This document shows, one piece after another, positions 43,282 through 55,947 of a stretch of 64,000 bases of DNA; positions within the stretch are counted from its first letter, which is position 1, and every line of letters starts with the position of its first letter. The stretch comes from Sinomonas atrocyanea (lineage in GTDB: Bacteria; Actinomycetota; Actinomycetes; Actinomycetales; Micrococcaceae): positions 3,782,001 to 3,846,000 of the forward strand of contig NZ_CP014518.1 of the NCBI RefSeq assembly GCF_001577305.1. The letters are read 5' to 3'. Made by a program: the position numbers and the translations under genes. A model generated the notes under the pieces. It did not search any database, was not told where the DNA came from, and worked only from the letters and a program-made list of their open reading frames with translations.

Positions 43282-43359
43282 GCCGCCAGTATCCGGCCCG
43301 CTGGAAGACGCGCGTAGGGCCGAAGGGCGCTCATGTCCGTTTGTGCGTGTTAAGTGCGG

Positions 43360-43389
43360 GAGCCCCCCAACCGGGTGGTTGGGGGGCTC
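43360..43389 (-). terminator. rRNA operon terminator
   Basis: 13-bp stem GAGCCCCCCAACC / GGTTGGGGGGCTC with a 4-nt loop, 14 bp beyond the 5S gene on the minus strand. No strong U tract. Confidence 0.8.
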
Positions 43390-43403
43390 GACCGTGTGGT
43401 GTT

Positions 43404-43521
43404 GTCCGGCGGTGTCCTACTCTCCCACACCCTCGCGGGTGCAGTACCATCGGCGCTGTGGGTCTTAGCTTCCGGGTTCGGGATGGGTCCGGGCGTTTCC
43501 CCCACGCTATGGCCGCCGTAA
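43404..43521 (-). rRNA. rrf: 5S ribosomal RNA
   Basis: Complement reads TTACGGCGGCCATAGC at the 5' end, the conserved CCCATCCCGAACCCGGAAG core and a 3' end GGACACCGCCGG that pairs with the start. About 118 nt. Ends are approximate within a few bases. Confidence 0.93.
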
Positions 43522-43613
43522 CCCTTCTACCCTTCCCGGCCCCGGTGGGGGTGGGTGGGTGGTCTGTGGTCACGGGTTTCCGTGATGTGTATTCGGTTGT
43601 GGCGGGGTTCCCC

Positions 43614-43655
43614 GGGGTTTGTTGTCTGGGGACCGTATGGTGGACGCGGAGCATT
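43614..43655 (-). other. 23S rRNA processing stem, 3' arm
   Basis: As transcribed, this 42-nt stretch is complementary over most of its length to 46963-47003 in the 16S-23S spacer (shared core TGGACGCG and GTTGT). The two arms would loop out the 23S precursor for RNase III cleavage. Confidence 0.65.
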
Positions 43656-43710
43656 CTGTGGTTCGCACACCCCCTTTTTTTCCTTGCGGTGGTGGGGGGT
43701 GTGGTGTGTT

Positions 43711-46835
<3,125 letters not shown>

Positions 46836-46962
46836 GAAGAAACCACAAAGGGCGCACACACACGCAAAACATGCATGCACACACCTACAAGAAAACTCGA
46901 CCCGCCACGACCACACCACCACCCCACAGGGCAGGGCACAGCGCGGCAGGAAGAAATTGCTA

Positions 46963-47003
46963 GATGCTCGCGTCCACTATACAGTTCTCAAACAACAACC
47001 CCC
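46963..47003 (-). other. 23S processing stem 5' arm with boxA-like sequence
   Basis: As transcribed it reads GTTGTTTGAGAACTGTATAGTGGACGCGAG (in pieces), with GTTGTTTGAGAACT shared with the 16S leader (49047-49068). It pairs with 43614-43655. The 16S-23S spacer (46836-47373, about 540 bases) contains no tRNA and no other gene. Confidence 0.7.
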
Positions 47004-47368
47004 ACAACCTGCACCCATGCGGCAGGGCCGCACGGCACGGGAAGGCGGGAACCAGCACCCCCACACACCCCGCACCCCCACACAGGGGGCACAGGAGCAA
47101 AACGGGGGCGCAGGGCGTGTTGCCCCAGGACCCAACAGTGTGCCAAGGACCCCACCCCCCGGACGAACCGGCCCGGAACCTCTTCCAACCGCCCACACCG
47201 GAGTGCGGGGGCGTACTGGGGCCACAGGCCGTACCAGGGGCACGGGCCACGAATCCGTCGATGTTCCACCCATGAGCACCCGCCGGGAGACGAACGCTCC
47301 CGCAGCGGGCCGCTGCTCCCCCCGCACCGGCACGGCCCATGCGGGCCGCCCCCGGCAGGGGCGCTGCT

Positions 47369-48899
<1,531 letters not shown>

Positions 48900-49046
48900 G
48901 AACACGCCAACCAGGAACCCCAGGAAAATGAGGCACACCCGGCCAGCAGAAAATGATCCGGCATCAAACACCCACTGCCGTGCACGGGGGTGCACAGCAA
49001 CAGGCACATTTGACAACCATAAAAAATGGCATCAACAAACTTGGCA

Positions 49047-49068
49047 CACTATTGAGTTCTCAAACAAC
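49047..49068 (-). promoter_or_regulatory. boxA-like antitermination/processing element of rrn leader
   Basis: Complement GTTGTTTGAGAACTCAATAG, a sequence known from actinobacterial rRNA leaders; its first 14 bases recur in the 16S-23S spacer. Confidence 0.7.
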
Positions 49069-49123
49069 ACGCCGCACCCGGTAACAACCAGAACCAGTCA
49101 GGCCCTCCCGGAGCAACTTCTCA

Positions 49124-49152
49124 AACCTACCAGAGCGTCTTTCCCGGCGCAA
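49124..49152 (-). promoter_or_regulatory. Predicted rRNA operon promoter
   Basis: Complement TTGCGC - 17 nt - TAGGTT, about 225 bases before 16S. The rest of the 624-base interval 48900-49523 is leader, this promoter and the rpsN terminator; short ORFs there have no support. Confidence 0.65.
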
Positions 49153-49451
49153 ATCCGTGTATTTCGGATTCTCTTCGTGGAAAGCCACCCGAACCGCGTT
49201 TCCGGCCGCGACTCATCGCTTCCGTTTCCGGTTCGTCTGGTGGGGTTTGGCCGTCTGTGTCCTCCGCGTTTCCGCGGCAACCCCCGACGACTTCGAAAAC
49301 ATTACCGGTGGGGCAGGTGCCGGGCAAATCGGCTGCATCCCGGGCGTGTCGCACCAGCCTCCCGCAGGCACCCCCGGGGCCGGCGGCCCACTCCCCTCCC
49401 CCAAGGCGGCATCCAACGGCGCCCCAGCCTCCGTGACCGACCCCGGGAACG

Positions 49452-49488
49452 CCGAAGGGCGGCACCCACGCGGGGTGCCGCCCTTCGG
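49452..49488 (-). terminator. Terminator after rpsN
   Basis: Perfect 16-bp stem CCGAAGGGCGGCACCC / GGGTGCCGCCCTTCGG, 5-nt loop, 36 bp after the rpsN stop; separates the ribosomal-protein operon from the rRNA operon. Confidence 0.85.
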
Positions 49489-49523
49489 ACGGGTCTGGTA
49501 CTTCGCCGGAAACGGCGCAGTGC

Positions 49524-49829
49524 CTACCAGGACGACTTGGTAACGCCCGGAAGCTCGCCCTTGTGGGCCATCTCGCGGAAGCGGACGCGCGAGATGCCGA
49601 ACTTCTGGAACGTGCCGCGGGGGCGGCCGTCGATCTGGTCGCGGTTGCGCAGGCGCACCGGCGAGGCGTTGCGCGGGAGCTTCTGCAGACCGAGGCGAGC
49701 GGCCTCGCGGGCCTCGTCGGTGGCGTTCTCGTCGACGAGGGTCTTCTTCAGCTCGGCGCGCTTCGCGGCGTAGTGCTCAACGATGGCCTTGCGCTGCTCG
49801 TTGCGGGCAATCTTGGACTTCTTGGCCAT
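49524..49829 (-). CDS. rpsN: 30S ribosomal protein S14, zinc-independent form
   Basis: 101 aa. AKKSKIARNEQRKAIVEHYAAKRAEL and NRDQIDGRPRGTFQKFGISRVRFREMAHKGELPGVTKSSW identify S14. It is the longer C-minus form with no cysteines, so no zinc ribbon. Follows rpmG by 2 bases; a three-gene operon with rpmB and rpmG. Confidence 0.96.
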   Translation of the reverse strand: MAKKSKIARNEQRKAIVEHYAAKRAELKKTLVDENATDEAREAARLGLQKLPRNASPVRLRNRDQIDGRPRGTFQKFGISRVRFREMAHKGELPGVTKSSW

Positions 49830-49831
49830 GT

Positions 49832-50002
49832 TTAGCGCTCCTCTCGGAAGTCAACGTGCTTGCGGACAACCGGGTCGTACTTCTTCATGACCAGGCGATC
49901 GGGGTCGTTCCGGCGGTTCTTGCGGGTCACGTAGGTGTACCCGGTGCCCGCCGTGGACTTGAGCTTGATGATGGGACGAGCGTCCTTGTCCTTCTTGGCC
50001 AT
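49832..50002 (-). CDS. rpmG: 50S ribosomal protein L33, zinc-independent form
   Basis: 56 aa: MAKKDKDARPIIKLKST, TGYTYVTRKNRRNDPDRLVMKKYDPVVRKHV. No cysteines, so the C-minus form. Start ATG at 50002 shares one base with the rpmB stop (TGATG), indicating coupled translation. Confidence 0.96.
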   Translation of the reverse strand: MAKKDKDARPIIKLKSTAGTGYTYVTRKNRRNDPDRLVMKKYDPVVRKHVDFREER

Positions 50003-50238
50003 CAGAGCTTCACACCCTTCGCAAGCAGCTCGGAGACAACCGCGTCAATGCCGCGGACGTCGATGGTCTTGATACCACGGGCCGACACCGTCAGGGTGAC
50101 GTTGCGGCGCAGGGACGGGACCCAGTAGCGCTTCTTCTGGATGTTGGGGTCGAACCGACGCTTGGTGCGGCGGTGCGAGTGGGAAATGCTGTGACCGAAC
50201 GAGGGCGATGCCCCGGTCACCTGGCAATGCGCTGCCAT
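50002..50238 (-). CDS. rpmB: 50S ribosomal protein L28
   Basis: 78 aa: MAAHCQVTGASPSFGHSISHSHRRTKRRFDPNIQKKRYWVP is the L28 signature. Only one Cys (position 5) remains of the two CxxC pairs in zinc-binding L28. First gene of the operon, GGAGG 7 nt before the ATG, promoter at 50440-50468. Confidence 0.96.
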   Translation of the reverse strand: MAAHCQVTGASPSFGHSISHSHRRTKRRFDPNIQKKRYWVPSLRRNVTLTVSARGIKTIDVRGIDAVVSELLAKGVKL

Positions 50239-50439
50239 GTTCGCTCCTCCAAGGTGTAGTCAAACAGTTGCAGTAAAAATGGCGTTCCGCATGAGCGTCC
50301 CGCCACCTCGATGCACCGTTCGCCTGCAGCTTTCCGGAGGGTGAACCAGGCGGGGTGAGAGCCAGCCGAAGTTCCCTCGCCGCGGTTTGACGGTGACTTC
50401 AGTGCCGATAGTGGAAACCACTGCATACGACAGCGTTAA

Positions 50440-50468
50440 ATACTAGGCGGCGCGCCCGGGTGCCGCAA
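50440..50468 (-). promoter_or_regulatory. Predicted rpmB operon promoter
   Basis: Complement TTGCGG - 17 nt - TAGTAT, giving a leader of about 190 bases. The -35 abuts the stop codon of the SRPBCC gene upstream. No clear Zur-type dyad was seen in the leader; a small AGTGG/CCACT hairpin is at about 50410-50422. Confidence 0.6.
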
Positions 50469-50469
50469 A

Positions 50470-50925
50470 TCAGCGCGCCCCGCCCACCGTCTCCTTGAGC
50501 CTGGCGAGGATCCGGCCGCCCCAGCCGCCGCCCATGATCGTACGCGCCATCTGGTCTCCCGGGTGGTCCGGGCGGTAGCCCGCCTGGAGGATCGTGAGGC
50601 GCGTGCCGCCGTCGTGCGCCTCGAGGCGGAAGGCGACGGTCGTGTCCATGTCGTTCCCCTCCCCCTCGTCCGCCCAGGAGATGACGAGCAGGTCCGGCTC
50701 GCGGAGCTCGAGGACCTCGCACGCGATGACCCCGGAGAAGCGCGCGGCCGGGATCGGCTCGGTGCGGAAGTGGAAGCGGTGGCCCACCACGGGGGCGAAG
50801 TCGTTGGGCATGAGCCACTGGGCGAGCAGCTCGGGCGTGGTGAGCGCGTGCCACACCGCGGCCGGCGGCTGCGGCAGGAAGTCCTCGACGCGGACGGCGG
50901 TCCGGTCCTCGGTGGTGTCGGTCAT
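50470..50925 (-). CDS. SRPBCC (AHSA1-like) family protein
   Basis: 151-aa START-like fold: VRVEDFLPQPPAAVWHALTTPELLAQWLMPNDFAPVVGHRFHFRTEP is typical of the AHSA1 branch that is commonly paired with ArsR regulators. Its start overlaps the ArsR stop by 4 bp. Ligand unknown. Confidence 0.87.
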   Translation of the reverse strand: MTDTTEDRTAVRVEDFLPQPPAAVWHALTTPELLAQWLMPNDFAPVVGHRFHFRTEPIPAARFSGVIACEVLELREPDLLVISWADEGEGNDMDTTVAFRLEAHDGGTRLTILQAGYRPDHPGDQMARTIMGGGWGGRILARLKETVGGAR

Positions 50926-51257
50926 GGTTCCTCTTTCTCCAGCAGTGCGGCGAGCCGCGGGACGCGGCCTCGCCAGAAGTCCTCGTACGGCTCGAGCCAG
51001 GCCCGCAGCAGCGCGAGGGGCTCCGGCGTGAGCGAGTAGTAGCGGTTCCGTCCCGCCTGGCGCTCGGCGACGAGGCCGACGCCGCGCAGCACCTTGAGGT
51101 GCTCGGCGACGCTGGGCCGGGCCATCTCGTAGCGGTCGGCGAGCGCCTGCGCCGTCTGCGCGCCCTCGAGGAGCGCCGCGAGGAGGTCCCTCCGGACCGG
51201 GTGGGCGAGGGCCGCGAACACGTGGTCGGTGGGGGTCTCCCGGCGCTGACGGGGCAT
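50922..51257 (-). CDS. ArsR-family transcriptional regulator
   Basis: 111 aa: DHVFAALAHPVRRDLLAALLEGAQTAQALADRYEMARPSVAEHLKVLRGVGLVAERQAGRNRYYSLTPE is a winged helix with no metal-binding Cys, as in the ArsR-SRPBCC pairs. A 16-bp perfect palindrome lies 13 bp upstream of its start and is the likely operator. Confidence 0.9.
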   Translation of the reverse strand: MPRQRRETPTDHVFAALAHPVRRDLLAALLEGAQTAQALADRYEMARPSVAEHLKVLRGVGLVAERQAGRNRYYSLTPEPLALLRAWLEPYEDFWRGRVPRLAALLEKEEP

Positions 51258-51270
51258 GCGGACAGTTTAT

Positions 51271-51286
51271 GTAGGAAATTTCCTAC
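51271..51286. promoter_or_regulatory. ArsR-type operator palindrome
   Basis: GTAGGAAATTTCCTAC, a perfect 16-bp palindrome between the divergent arsR and reductase genes. Confidence 0.75.
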
Positions 51287-51329
51287 GCGTCAACCAGTGC
51301 GAAGGGGCGGGAATGGATTTGGCACGACT

Positions 51330-51349
51330 TTAGTTGTAGCTTCAAGTAA
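51330..51349. promoter_or_regulatory. Imperfect dyad before the reductase gene
   Basis: TTAGTTGTAGCTTCAAGTAA, 16 of 20 bases symmetric around AGCT, 44 bp upstream of the start; resembles MarR-type operators. No MarR gene in the window. Confidence 0.45.
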
Positions 51350-51393
51350 GGCCCTGGAGCACACAGCCTGACCCACACAGAAGGAAGACCATC

Positions 51394-52038
51394 ATGAGCG
51401 ACATCACCATCATCGGAACCGGCAGCATGGCGCGCGGCATCGCCTCCCGCGCGGTCGCCGCGGGCAGGACCGTCCAGCTCCTCGCCCACGAGGACCGCGC
51501 GAAGGCAGAGGCGCTCGCCGCGGAGCTCGGCGGGACGGTCACCGCGGGCGTGCTCGGCGACGACATCACGGGCGCCATGGTGGTCCCCGCCGTGTACTTC
51601 GACGCCTCGAAGGCCATCGCCTCCCAGTACGGCGACGCCCTCGCCGGCAAGGTCTACGTGGACATCACCAACCCGGTCGACTTCTCCACCTTCGACGGCC
51701 TCGCCGTCGCGGCGGGCACCTCCGCGGCCGAGGAGATCCAGAAGCTGACCCCGGCCAAGGTCGTCAAGGCGTTCAACACGACCTTCGGCGGAACGCTCGT
51801 CTCCGGCGCGGTGTCGGGCCAGGAGCTCGACGTGCTGATCGCGGGCGACGACGAGGCCGCCGTGCGGTCCGTCGCGGACTTCGTCTCCGCCGCGAGCCTC
51901 AACGCCGTGGTAGTCGGGCCGCTGCGCCGCGCCCAGCAGCTCGAGCAGACCGGCTTCTTGAACATCCTGCTCTCGGCCAACGACTCGCTCCCCGAGTACC
52001 AGTGGAACTCGGCGCTGAAGTTCCTCCCGGCCGTCTGA
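51394..52038 (+). CDS. NADPH-dependent F420 reductase-like protein
   Basis: 214 aa. Rossmann motif ITIIGTGSMARGIASRAV at the N-terminus, VDITNPVDFSTFDGL, then KVVKAFNTTFGGTLVSG, matching NpdG/Fno-like NADP-binding proteins. F420 dependence is inferred from the family only; relatives can act on other substrates. AAGGAAG upstream of ATG. The dyad at 51330 and the palindrome at 51271 suggest regulation. Confidence 0.82.
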   Translation: MSDITIIGTGSMARGIASRAVAAGRTVQLLAHEDRAKAEALAAELGGTVTAGVLGDDITGAMVVPAVYFDASKAIASQYGDALAGKVYVDITNPVDFSTFDGLAVAAGTSAAEEIQKLTPAKVVKAFNTTFGGTLVSGAVSGQELDVLIAGDDEAAVRSVADFVSAASLNAVVVGPLRRAQQLEQTGFLNILLSANDSLPEYQWNSALKFLPAV

Positions 52039-52054
52039 GCCGCGCCCGCAGCTC

Positions 52055-52089
52055 GCGCAGGGGACCGCACCGGGTGTGGTCCCCTGCGC
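52055..52089. terminator. Bidirectional terminator between reductase and SRPBCC genes
   Basis: 12-bp stem GCGCAGGGGACC / GGTCCCCTGCGC with an 11-nt loop, between convergent genes. Confidence 0.8.
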
Positions 52090-52108
52090 CGCTCCCGCGC
52101 GGTGGCCC

Positions 52109-52570
52109 CTAGCGGCCCTCGGCGAGCGCGGCCAGCCGGTCCACGGAGGCCCGGAGCTTCTCCGGCGTGGTGGCGCGGGCCCGAGGAAGGCGCTGCGGGT
52201 CCTCGAGCCGGGTCCAGTCGTAGGTGTGCCGCACGAGCGTGCGACCCTCCCCCTGCGACTCGAGCTCCCAGCGCCACAGCTGGCCGATCGGCGCCTTGCC
52301 CTCCTCGGCCGGCATCCACGCGATGCGGCGGCCCTCCTCGAACTCGACGACGTGGTTCTCGCGGACCGCTCCCTTGGTCAGGGTCATCCGGAAGACGTCG
52401 CCCACGCCCGTGACGCGCTGTCCGGCGCCGGCCTCGCCGAGGTTGTCGTTGCCGTCCCACCGCGGCTGGGCGGCCGGGTCGGCGATGAGGTCGAAGATGG
52501 CGGTGTCCGGCGCCTCGATGACGCGCTCGGCGCTCACCACGCGGGACTCTGCGGAGGGGGATTCAGTCAT
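52109..52570 (-). CDS. SRPBCC family protein
   Basis: 153-aa START-like protein: VVSAERVIEAPDTAIFDLIADPAAQPRWDGN at the N-terminus, RRIAWMPAEEGKAPIGQLWRWELESQGEGRTLVRHTYDW in the sheet. The ATG at 52570 is used; the longer frame extends through the terminator hairpin and is not coding. Ligand unknown. Confidence 0.82.
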   Translation of the reverse strand: MTESPSAESRVVSAERVIEAPDTAIFDLIADPAAQPRWDGNDNLGEAGAGQRVTGVGDVFRMTLTKGAVRENHVVEFEEGRRIAWMPAEEGKAPIGQLWRWELESQGEGRTLVRHTYDWTRLEDPQRLPRARATTPEKLRASVDRLAALAEGR

Positions 52571-52616
52571 ACCGCCAGTCAACCAGCCTGCGCGGGCCCG
52601 CGGAAGGCGGCGCGGA

Positions 52617-52673
52617 CGACGCCGGCCCCGCGCCTTTCGCTCGCAAGGAGCCGAGGGCGCGGGGCCGGCGTCG
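52617..52673. terminator. GCACGACGCCGGCC hairpin between SRPBCC and lipase genes
   Basis: Perfect 18-bp stem CGACGCCGGCCCCGCGCC / GGCGCGGGGCCGGCGTCG, 21-nt loop, 20 bp past the lipase stop (minus strand). Confidence 0.7.
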
Positions 52674-52693
52674 TGCATCGAGGGAGAAGGGGT

Positions 52694-53542
52694 TCAGGCG
52701 CAGACCGGACGGTAGGAGGGGTCCGCGGGACCGGCCTGCAGGAGGGCATTGGAGACGAGGGCCCAGACGTTCGGGTCGTTGGGCGACTGGTCGTGCTCGA
52801 TGGTGTCGAGCGGGCAGTAGTCCTGGAGCACGAGGTTGGTGACCTGCTTGGACGAGCCTGCCAGCGCCTGGGACGTGTACGGGGTGACCACCTCGTCGTA
52901 GCGCGTGGAGATGACGGTGTACGCCGGCCCCGCCACGGTGTCGCCGATGGAGTTGAGCTGGGCCATGAAGGCCGAGCCGGCGTACTGGTCGGCACACGCC
53001 TGGCACGCCGTGCTCGTGGCGGTCGTGTCGAGGACCATGCCGGCCGGCGACGGGGCGATGAGTCCCTGCGTCCCGTGGTTTGACGGGGCGATGCCGATCA
53101 GCTGGTGCACGTACTTGGCCCCGCCGAGGAAGCCCATGTAGTAGCGCGGCATCATGCCGCCCTGGCTGTGCCCCACGAGGTCGACCTGCTTGGCCCCGGT
53201 CGCGCCGAGCACGGACTGCACGAACTGCCCGAGCTCGGCTGCGGAGTCCGTGACGGGGCCGCTCGCGGGCACGCCGTTGACCACGCCGTAGTTGAGGGAG
53301 AACACGCAGTAGCCCTGGTCCTTGAGGACCGGCGAGAGCAGGGCCCAGTTCTTGTACATCGTCTCGAACGTGCCGGGGACGAGGACCACCGGGTAGGGGT
53401 GCACGGCGGAGGGCTTGCACGTGAAGTCGTTCGCGCCCGGCGGGTCGGGTGAGACCGAGTCTGCCTGGGCGGCGGGCGCCGCGACGAGGCCGAGGGCCAG
53501 CAGGGCGGCGGAGAGCAGGGCGGTGAGGTGGATTCGGCGCAT
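52694..53542 (-). CDS. Secreted lipase/esterase (alpha/beta hydrolase)
   Basis: 282 aa. Signal peptide with MRRIHLTALLSAALLALGLVAAPAAQA; mature part begins DSVSPDPPGANDFTCKP. HPYPVVLVPGTFE oxyanion strand, nucleophile elbow VGHSQGGMMPRYY (Ser near 124), later Asp in YDEVVTPY and His in DTIEHDQSP complete the triad; about four Cys suggest disulfides. ATG at 53542 has GGAGG 6 nt upstream; a frame extending to 53626 is open but unsupported. Triacylglycerol lipase-like; substrate not shown. Confidence 0.9.
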   Translation of the reverse strand: MRRIHLTALLSAALLALGLVAAPAAQADSVSPDPPGANDFTCKPSAVHPYPVVLVPGTFETMYKNWALLSPVLKDQGYCVFSLNYGVVNGVPASGPVTDSAAELGQFVQSVLGATGAKQVDLVGHSQGGMMPRYYMGFLGGAKYVHQLIGIAPSNHGTQGLIAPSPAGMVLDTTATSTACQACADQYAGSAFMAQLNSIGDTVAGPAYTVISTRYDEVVTPYTSQALAGSSKQVTNLVLQDYCPLDTIEHDQSPNDPNVWALVSNALLQAGPADPSYRPVCA

Positions 53543-53844
53543 CGGCGACCTCCAGTGTCTCGGGCCGCGGGCTCCGTTGCCCGCGGACTGCAAGTTACCC
53601 TCCAGTAGGTCCCGCTCGGGCCGCAAGGGTGATCCACGTCATATGCACGGATGTGCAGGAGCCGCCGAGAGCCCGGTCCCAGTTTCCCGCCGCAGCTGCC
53701 GGATTCCTGCACATCCTCGCGCCCCCGAGCCGCGCACCCTGGGACCTTCGGCCCCCTTACCCGCGAGTAGCTCCGCGGCGTACCATGGGTCAACAGCTGA
53801 AGGGTCACCGGCCCACGGCGGCCCCTGGACGCTAGGGAACCGCC

Positions 53845-55902
53845 ATGAGCACGGACATCGACCCTGCCAGCGCCGAAGCAGCCAGCACCGAAGCAGCCGG
53901 TACCGAGGCGGCCAGTGCTGAAGCGGCCCGCATCTCGGCGGCCAGCGCGGCCGAGGGGAAGGCCCCGGGCTGGGAGGAGTCCCGCGCCGTCGCCGAGGCC
54001 AGCCGGCAGACGGCATGGGAGCGGCCGAGCTTCGCCAAGGCCCTCTACCTGGGCGACTTCCAGTGGGACCTCATGCACCCTGTCCCCGAGTCCTCGTCCG
54101 AGGACTCCGAGCGCGGGGAAGCGTTCCTCGCCCGGCTCCGCGGGGTGCTGGCGGGGATGGACGGCGGCCGCATCGAGGCCGAGGACCGCGTCCCGGACGA
54201 GTACCTCCGCTCCCTCGCGGACATCGGCGCCTTCGGGATGAAGATCCCCACCGAGTACGGCGGCCTCGGCCTCTCCCTCGCCTACTACGGGCGGGCGCTC
54301 ATGCTCATCGGTTCCCTCCACCCCTCGCTCGGCGCGCTCCTGTCCGCGCACCAGTCCATCGGCGTGCCCGAGCCGGTGAAGATGTTCGGCTCGGCGGAGC
54401 AGAAGCGGCAGTTCCTCCCGCGCTGCGCGGCGGGTGCCGTGACCGCCTTTCTCCTCACGGAACCGGACGTCGGCTCAGACCCGGCCCGGCTCACCACCAC
54501 GGCACGGCTCTCCGAGGACGGCCTCAGCTACGTCCTGGACGGGTCCAAGCTGTGGACCACCAACGGCGTGATCGCCGAGCTCGTGGTCATCATGGCCACG
54601 GTCCTCCCCCACGGATCCGCCAGCACGGCGGGAGGGGAAGCCGTCGCCGCCGGCAAGGGCGGGATCACGGCGTTCGTCGTGGAGATGGACACCCCCGGGA
54701 TCACCGTGGAGAACCGCAACTCCTTCATGGGGCTCAAGGGCCTGGAGAACGGCGTGACCCGGTTCGACGGCGTCCGGGTGCCCGCCGCGAACCGCGTGGG
54801 CCGGGAGGGGCAGGGCCTCAAGATCGCGCTCACCACCCTCAACACCGGCCGGCTCTCGATCCCGGCCATGTGCGCCGGGGGCGCGAAGTGGTCCCTCAAG
54901 ATCGCCCGCGGCTGGTCCTCGGCCCGCGTCCAGTGGGGCCGCCCGATCGGCGAGCACGAGGCCGTCGCCACGAAGATCGCCTTCATGGCCGCAACCACGT
55001 TCGCGCTCGAGGCCGTCTTCGAGGTCTCCGCCGCGCTCGCCGACGCGGGCATGAAGGACGTCCGGATCGAGGCGGCGCTGGCCAAGCTGTGGTCCTCGGA
55101 GATGGCGTACACCGTCGCCGACGAGCTCGTGCAGATCCGTGGCGGCCGCGGCTACGAGACCGCCGAGTCGCTGAGGGCCCGGGGAGAGCGGGCGGTGCCG
55201 GCCGAGCAGCTGCTGCGCGACCTGCGCATCAACCGCATCTTCGAGGGCTCCACCGAGATCATGCGCCTGCTGATCGCCCGCGAGGCGGTGGATGCCCACC
55301 TCGCCGCCGCCGGCGACCTCGCCCGCGCCGACGCGACCCTCTCCGAGAAGGCCCGCGCCGCCAAGGACGCCTCGGGCTTCTACATGAAGTGGCTCCCCCG
55401 GCTCCTGGCGGGCGAGGGCAACGACCCGCGCGCCTACCGTGAGTTCGGCACCCTCGCCAAGCACCTGCGCTATGTGGAGCGGGCCTCCCGCCGCCTGGCC
55501 CGGCACACGTTCGTGGGCATGGGCCGCTGGCAGGCCGCCCTCGAGCACCGGCAGGCATTCCTCGGACGGATCGTGGACATCGGCGCCGAGCTGTTCGCCA
55601 TGGCGGCCACGTGCGCGTGGTCCGAGCACTTGCGGTCCGTGGGGGCGGATGGCGCGGAAAGCGCCCGTGACCTCGCCGAGGTCTTCTGCGAGCAGTCGCG
55701 GCACCGGGTCGAGGCGCTCTTCGCGGCGCTGTGGGACAACACGGACGACGCCGACCGGCGCCTCGCGCGCCGCGTCCTCGCCGGCGGGTTCACGTGGCTC
55801 GAGGACGGCGTCCTCGATCCGTCCGAGGGCACCGGGCCGTGGATCGCGCCGCGCGGCGACGGTGCGGCCACGCGGCCGGACCTGCACCGCGACGTGCGGT
55901 GA
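53845..55902 (+). CDS. Acyl-CoA dehydrogenase family protein
   Basis: 685 aa, longer than classic MCAD. Residues 1-35 are an Ala/Glu-rich low-complexity stretch with repeats of AEAAS/TEAAG; FAD/acyl-binding region GAFGMKIPTEYGGLGLSLAYYGRA and TEPDVGSDPARLTTTA follow; the C-domain has catalytic Glu in RINRIFEGSTEIMRLLI (near 467). A helical C-terminal extension of about 200 residues resembles the VLCAD/FadE-type proteins. Beta-oxidation first step, likely long-chain. ATG at 53845. Confidence 0.9.
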   Translation: MSTDIDPASAEAASTEAAGTEAASAEAARISAASAAEGKAPGWEESRAVAEASRQTAWERPSFAKALYLGDFQWDLMHPVPESSSEDSERGEAFLARLRGVLAGMDGGRIEAEDRVPDEYLRSLADIGAFGMKIPTEYGGLGLSLAYYGRALMLIGSLHPSLGALLSAHQSIGVPEPVKMFGSAEQKRQFLPRCAAGAVTAFLLTEPDVGSDPARLTTTARLSEDGLSYVLDGSKLWTTNGVIAELVVIMATVLPHGSASTAGGEAVAAGKGGITAFVVEMDTPGITVENRNSFMGLKGLENGVTRFDGVRVPAANRVGREGQGLKIALTTLNTGRLSIPAMCAGGAKWSLKIARGWSSARVQWGRPIGEHEAVATKIAFMAATTFALEAVFEVSAALADAGMKDVRIEAALAKLWSSEMAYTVADELVQIRGGRGYETAESLRARGERAVPAEQLLRDLRINRIFEGSTEIMRLLIAREAVDAHLAAAGDLARADATLSEKARAAKDASGFYMKWLPRLLAGEGNDPRAYREFGTLAKHLRYVERASRRLARHTFVGMGRWQAALEHRQAFLGRIVDIGAELFAMAATCAWSEHLRSVGADGAESARDLAEVFCEQSRHRVEALFAALWDNTDDADRRLARRVLAGGFTWLEDGVLDPSEGTGPWIAPRGDGAATRPDLHRDVR

Positions 55903-55916
55903 GCCGGACGCGCCCG

Positions 55917-55938
55917 GCGCACGGCCGGCGTCGTGCGC
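55917..55938. terminator. GCACG hairpin between convergent acyl-CoA dehydrogenase and GH31 genes
   Basis: Stem GCGCACG / CGTGCGC around a GCCGGCGT loop, includes one GGCCGGCGTCGTGCG motif copy. Short, so tentative. Confidence 0.5.
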
Positions 55939-55947
55939 CCGGCCCCC

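Noticed and set aside
49098..49465. Open frames between 16S and rpsN
   Set aside because: Region is rrn leader, promoter and terminator; no ribosome sites or recognisable products.
50239..50469. Zur operator in the rpmB leader
   Set aside because: No convincing dyad of Zur type found by eye.
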